9,614 nt of DNA from the NCBI GenBank assembly GCA_937960795.1, contig CALGPA010000135.1, positions 1-9,614 on the forward strand, given 5' to 3'. The position numbers and the translations under genes were made by a program. The notes under the pieces were generated by a model. It made no database searches. It was not told the DNA's origin and saw only the letters and a program-made list of their open reading frames with translations. The stretch comes from an uncultured bacterium. GTDB taxonomy: Bacteria; Cloacimonadota; Cloacimonadia; Cloacimonadales; Cloacimonadaceae. Below, piece after piece: positions 6,868 through 9,614 of the stretch (its first letter is position 1; each line of letters begins with the position of its first letter).

Positions 6868-7155
6868 TCAATCTTTCTTTCGTTTCTTCTTGCGACTGAG
6901 AGCAAGACCGCCAAAGCCCCCGACTATGGCGATATAGAAGCCAAAATCATAGGTCCAGCCGGAGTTGTTGGGCTCATAGATACGGATATTGGGATTGAAG
7001 AAGTGTACTATCAATGAAATCGGAGCGATCCAGCCATGCCAGATGCCGGTGAAAAACCCCGCTTTGCGAGCAGGATCATTGTATCTGTTGCTGCCTGGTG
7101 CACACGCCGAAAGCAGCATTAACAAGATGATCGCGATGATGATCATGGTTTTCAT
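6868..7155 (-). CDS. Small conserved-type lipoprotein with C-terminal membrane segment, function unknown
   Basis: The product has 95 residues. A lipoprotein signal (1-17) ends in the lipobox LSAC with Cys18. A motif-rich centre follows: GFFTGIWHGWIAPISLIVHFF (33-53, tryptophan- and glycine-rich and hydrophobic) and then IYEPNNSGWTYDFGFY (59-74). A hydrophobic glycine-rich stretch (72-86) leads into a strongly basic tail, RKKKRKKD. I recall unnamed small proteins with similar GxWHGxxAP and NNxGWxYDFGF patterns in many bacteria, but no function is known to me. It has its own promoter (7196-7224) and the ribosome-binding site AAGGAGAG (7161-7168). It is transcribed away from the 246-aa lipoprotein gene and towards the dehydrogenase gene. 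Whether both membrane anchors are used at once is open. Confidence 0.8.
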   Translation of the reverse strand: MKTMIIIAIILLMLLSACAPGSNRYNDPARKAGFFTGIWHGWIAPISLIVHFFNPNIRIYEPNNSGWTYDFGFYIAIVGGFGGLALSRKKKRKKD

Positions 7156-7195
7156 TTGGACTCTCCTTGATTTGTATTGGGACAGCTTAGGACAT

Positions 7196-7224
7196 TATAT
7201 AAAGCCGATCCCTTTTGGCGTCAA
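7196..7224 (-). promoter_or_regulatory. Sigma70-type promoter of the 95-aa lipoprotein gene
   Basis: Reading the minus strand, TTGACG (7224-7219) is followed after 17 bases by TATATA (7201-7196). With a 19-base spacer the same stretch offers a perfect TATAAT (7199-7194). Transcription would begin near 7188, leaving a leader of about 30 bases with AAGGAGAG before the ATG at 7155. This is the best promoter match in the window. Confidence 0.7.
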
Positions 7225-7275
7225 GTAAAAAAACCTCATACCGCTAAGTCATTTGTGAGCGTCAGGATTATTTGC

Positions 7276-7281
7276 TTGACA
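7276..7281 (+). promoter_or_regulatory. Perfect -35 box (TTGACA), -10 not identified
   Basis: TTGACA stands 105 bases before the ATG of the 246-aa lipoprotein gene, in the right orientation to drive it and the MATE gene. The region where a -10 should be (7297-7305) reads TTTTTGTCG, which is a poor match. The box may belong to a promoter with an atypical -10, or be coincidental. Confidence 0.3.
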
Positions 7282-7385
7282 TCTATGTGTGTTTTCTTTT
7301 TGTCGATGTCCTCAGGAACAATCTATGTGGCAGGCTCTTAGACCTCTTGCCTGATGATTGTCCCAGCTATGAATGAGGAAGACAT

Positions 7386-8126
7386 ATGAAAGAATATCAG
7401 CTGCAGCTTCTGCTAATCTTGGCTTTGGCAGTTTCCCTAATGCTCTCAGCTTGTGCCGGAGTGGATGCATCTGTTCTCGATAGTGCGCAGTGCAAGGGCA
7501 AAGGTGTCTTTGGCAGCTCCATCGTCTACACAATGGGCATCAACGTCCCGGAGTTGATTGCCACAGATGAGTCCGATTTCAGGAATACTAACACTATAAT
7601 TCCCATGCAGTTTCTTGAATTTGAATATGGCGTGCAAGATGATGTCGATGCTAAGCTTCGCTTTGGTTTTCAAGACAGCGCCGCCAGTGGCAAGATCTTG
7701 ATCAAAAAGCAGATGCTCAATGAAGCCAAACGCAGCACAGCCATCGTCGCCGGAGTATCTGCGGCAAGAGCAAACAACGATTTCTGGGAGCCGGTGGACG
7801 GATATTATCACCCCGGACAAAGCTATAGCATCCTCAGCGCTGAGCTGCAGGGCTTGCTAACGCGGATCATCTCAGAAGGGAAATTCCTCACCATGGCCCT
7901 TAGGGGAAATGTGGGGCAGCTCAAAGAGAGCAGTGACATCTTCGAAGACAAGATCACAGAATATGCTCATGCGGGCGTGAGATTGAACTACATGCGATAC
8001 TACAAAGGCTTCTATTCCGTCTTTGAGATCGGAGCAGAGACACCCTTGATCACTAATCATCCGGGAACTGTCTACCCCTGGTTTGGCATGAAATTTGGAA
8101 TGGACTTTACCAAAAGAAAGAACTGA
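7386..8126 (+). CDS. Predicted lipoprotein with beta-barrel-like body, function unknown
   Basis: The 246-residue product starts with a long signal (hydrophobic 6-20) and lipobox LSAC (Cys23). After that come alternating short amphipathic strands with turns, for example MQFLEFEYGVQDDVDAKLRF (74-93), which resembles the strand-turn-strand style of small outer-membrane barrels that open with a YGxxDxxD turn. Later strands include VRLNYMRYYKGFYSVFEIGA and the C-terminal YPWFGMKFGMDF. The protein ends in a basic TKRKN rather than a terminal aromatic. A GAGGAA ribosome-binding site (7375-7380) lies five bases before the ATG. Its stop codon shares one base with the MATE start, indicating co-translation. 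I do not recognise the family; the barrel idea is inference from pattern only, and a periplasmic beta-rich lipoprotein is the alternative. Confidence 0.8.
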   Translation: MKEYQLQLLLILALAVSLMLSACAGVDASVLDSAQCKGKGVFGSSIVYTMGINVPELIATDESDFRNTNTIIPMQFLEFEYGVQDDVDAKLRFGFQDSAASGKILIKKQMLNEAKRSTAIVAGVSAARANNDFWEPVDGYYHPGQSYSILSAELQGLLTRIISEGKFLTMALRGNVGQLKESSDIFEDKITEYAHAGVRLNYMRYYKGFYSVFEIGAETPLITNHPGTVYPWFGMKFGMDFTKRKN

Positions 8127-9508
8127 TGAAAGAAAACAAGATTTACGTTCTGGAGAGCATGCCCGTTCCCAGAGCCATCATGAACTTGGCAATCCCCAGC
8201 GTACTGAGTATGCTGGTCAACATATTATACAATCTTACAGATACCTTTTTTATCGGCAAGCTCAATGATCCATATCAAGTGGCAGCAGTATCCGTCTCAA
8301 TGCCACTCTTTCTTTTGCAGATGGCGATGGCTGGTGTCTTTGGCATCGGCGGAGGCAGCTATCTCTCCCGTCTATTGGGAAAGAAAGACATGGAAGGAGC
8401 CAAGGAAACTCTTGCCACTTCCGTGATCACCGCGGCAGCGCTCTCTGTCGTTTTGGGCATACTCGGGATCATTTTCATCCCCTATTTCATGCGTATGGTA
8501 GGCGCCAGCGGACTCACCTTGATTCACGCTGAGAAGTATATGCTATACATCCTGATCGGCAGCCCGGTGGTCTTGCTAAAATTCACTCTTGTGCAGCTTT
8601 TGAGAGCAGAAGGCGCCGCCAAAGAGGCCATGATAGGGCTCTTTATCGGCACTGGGATGAACATCCTCTTGGATCCTCTCTTCATCTTCGGCTTTGGGAT
8701 GGGCGTGACCGGTGCGGCAGTTGCCACCGTCTTGGGCAATGGCTGCGGCATGCTCTACTACCTCATTTTCTACCTACGCAAAAAGAGCCTTGTCACCTTG
8801 TCCTTTGCCCATTTTAAGCCGCATTGGAGCTGCTACAAGGAGATCCTGATGATCGGAGTGCCGGCCTCCCTCTCCCAAGTGATGCTCAGCATCGGAAACA
8901 CCATCAGTTTCCGCCTTGCCTCCGTATACTCAGACATCCATGTCGCAGCCTTGGGCGTCGCGTCCAGGGTCTTCACCATCCCGATCTTCATCTTCATCGG
9001 GATCTCCATCGGGATCCAAGCCTTGGTCGGCTATACCTATGGAGCGGGAAACTATCCACGCATGAAAGAAACCGTGCGCACGTCTGTACTCATATCCTTG
9101 ATCATCAGCGCTGCTCTCACCCTTCTTTTTGCCCTATTCCCCGAAGACTTGATCAAGATCTTCATCAAGGATCCCGCTTTGGTGGAGATTGGCACTTTGA
9201 TCTTGGAAGCATATGTGTTTGCCATCCCGATTGCCGCTGTGGGAATGATCATGATGACCAGCCTGCAAGCCATGGGTAAGGCCCTGCCCGCACTGATAGT
9301 ATCTCTTTCTCGCCAAGGAATCATGTATATCCCTGCCATCTTGATCCTGAACAAGCTCTTTGAATTTGAAGGCTTGGTCTTCGCCATGCCTCTGGCAGAT
9401 CTTTTGACGACCATCATGAGCACCAGCATGGTTTTCATCATTGTAAAGGGACTCAGACATAGCCCCCCTCCCGAAGCGGTTGCAATGCCGGCTTCCGCGA
9501 AAGAATAA
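8126..9508 (+). CDS. MATE-family efflux transporter (MepA/DinF-NorM superfamily)
   Basis: This 460-residue inner-membrane protein has the twelve hydrophobic segments and two-fold repeat of MATE exporters, which expel drugs or metabolites in exchange for sodium ions or protons. The first half contains LAIPSVLSMLVNILYNLTDTFFIGKL (21-46) and GIGGGSYLSRLLGKKD (73-88), a pattern close to MepA-type members. The second half repeats it with GVPASLSQVMLSIGN (244-258) and GIQALVGYTYGAGNY (296-310), and closes with LSRQGIMYIPAILIL (394-408). The proline- and serine-rich tail after 445 is cytoplasmic by prediction. The start codon ATG (8126-8128) overlaps the preceding stop (TGATG) and lacks a strong ribosome-binding site, so it is probably translated by coupling to the lipoprotein gene. 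The substrate cannot be told from sequence. Confidence 0.95.
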   Translation: MKENKIYVLESMPVPRAIMNLAIPSVLSMLVNILYNLTDTFFIGKLNDPYQVAAVSVSMPLFLLQMAMAGVFGIGGGSYLSRLLGKKDMEGAKETLATSVITAAALSVVLGILGIIFIPYFMRMVGASGLTLIHAEKYMLYILIGSPVVLLKFTLVQLLRAEGAAKEAMIGLFIGTGMNILLDPLFIFGFGMGVTGAAVATVLGNGCGMLYYLIFYLRKKSLVTLSFAHFKPHWSCYKEILMIGVPASLSQVMLSIGNTISFRLASVYSDIHVAALGVASRVFTIPIFIFIGISIGIQALVGYTYGAGNYPRMKETVRTSVLISLIISAALTLLFALFPEDLIKIFIKDPALVEIGTLILEAYVFAIPIAAVGMIMMTSLQAMGKALPALIVSLSRQGIMYIPAILILNKLFEFEGLVFAMPLADLLTTIMSTSMVFIIVKGLRHSPPPEAVAMPASAKE

Positions 9509-9552
9509 TGAACAGACATGGCAGCTCAGATCCGGCATGATAAAGGTCTTTT

Positions 9553-9598
9553 CCCCATTTAAGAAAACGGTCTCGTTTGAGACCGTTTTCTTTTGGGG
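9553..9598 (+). terminator. Strong intrinsic terminator, probably bidirectional
   Basis: A perfect 14-bp stem, AAGAAAACGGTCTC (9561-9574) with GAGACCGTTTTCTT (9579-9592), closes a GTTT loop. An outer helix CCCCA (9553-9557) with TGGGG (9594-9598) stacks below a small internal loop. The T-run lies inside and just after the right arm, and A's on the left arm give the mirrored signal for the minus strand. It sits 44 bases after the MATE stop codon and ends the lipoprotein-MATE transcript. Confidence 0.9.
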
Positions 9599-9614
9599 GA
9601 TTTCTATATCTTTA

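Noticed and set aside
9052..9519. Overlapping minus-strand frames at the end of the MATE gene
   Set aside because: The plus-strand MATE protein accounts for this region through to its stop codon, and the antisense translations show no family features.
1..9614. CRISPR arrays, tRNA/rRNA genes, insertion sequences or phage genes
   Set aside because: No regularly spaced repeats with spacers, no tRNA cloverleaf, no terminal inverted repeats and no recombinase or transposase motifs were seen anywhere in the window.

Overview
The window looks like a stretch of chromosome from a diderm (Gram-negative-type) bacterium of roughly balanced base composition. Evidence for two membranes is an MlaE-type lipid-transport permease, three predicted lipoproteins with clean lipoboxes, and a lipoprotein whose body resembles a small outer-membrane beta-barrel. 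Dense gene packing, many stop/start overlaps and a pyrimidine-rich heptamer array at the left edge fit an uncultured member of the FCB/Cloacimonadota-like lineages. That placement is an impression only, since no marker here settles the phylum. I see no transposase, integrase, phage gene, CRISPR array, tRNA or rRNA.

Left part (263-5126, minus strand): five genes read right to left with overlaps or zero spacing, so almost certainly one operon. They are Xaa-Pro aminopeptidase (pepP-like), coaD (phosphopantetheine adenylyltransferase), dnaB (replicative helicase), an MlaE-family permease, and a lipid-anchored solute-binding protein that most resembles thiamine-binding proteins (ThiB/TbpA). The mix covers peptide turnover, CoA synthesis, replication, envelope lipid traffic and solute uptake. 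The last two are transporter parts without their usual ATPase and partner subunits in view. Downstream of the operon (1-262) lie a short heptamer tandem array and a cluster of hairpins with an 11-bp tandem repeat.

Middle (5127-6867): a divergent AT-rich control region, then a stand-alone plus-strand nucleotide-sugar dehydrogenase of the WbpA/WecC (UDP-GlcNAc/ManNAc 6-dehydrogenase) group, followed by an intrinsic terminator. The terminator loop contains an exact 17-nt copy of sequence from the 3' end of the dehydrogenase gene.

Right part (6868-9614): a small minus-strand lipoprotein with a good sigma70-type promoter stands divergently to a plus-strand pair. The pair is a 246-aa lipoprotein with beta-barrel-like character and a MATE multidrug/metabolite exporter whose start codon shares one base with the lipoprotein's stop codon. 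A very strong terminator with a perfect 14-bp stem closes this pair.

Most of the window is conventional. The parts worth a second look are the lipoprotein-MATE pair, the orphan MlaE plus ThiB-like protein, the doubly anchored 95-aa lipoprotein, the 17-nt copy inside the terminator, and the repeats at the left end.
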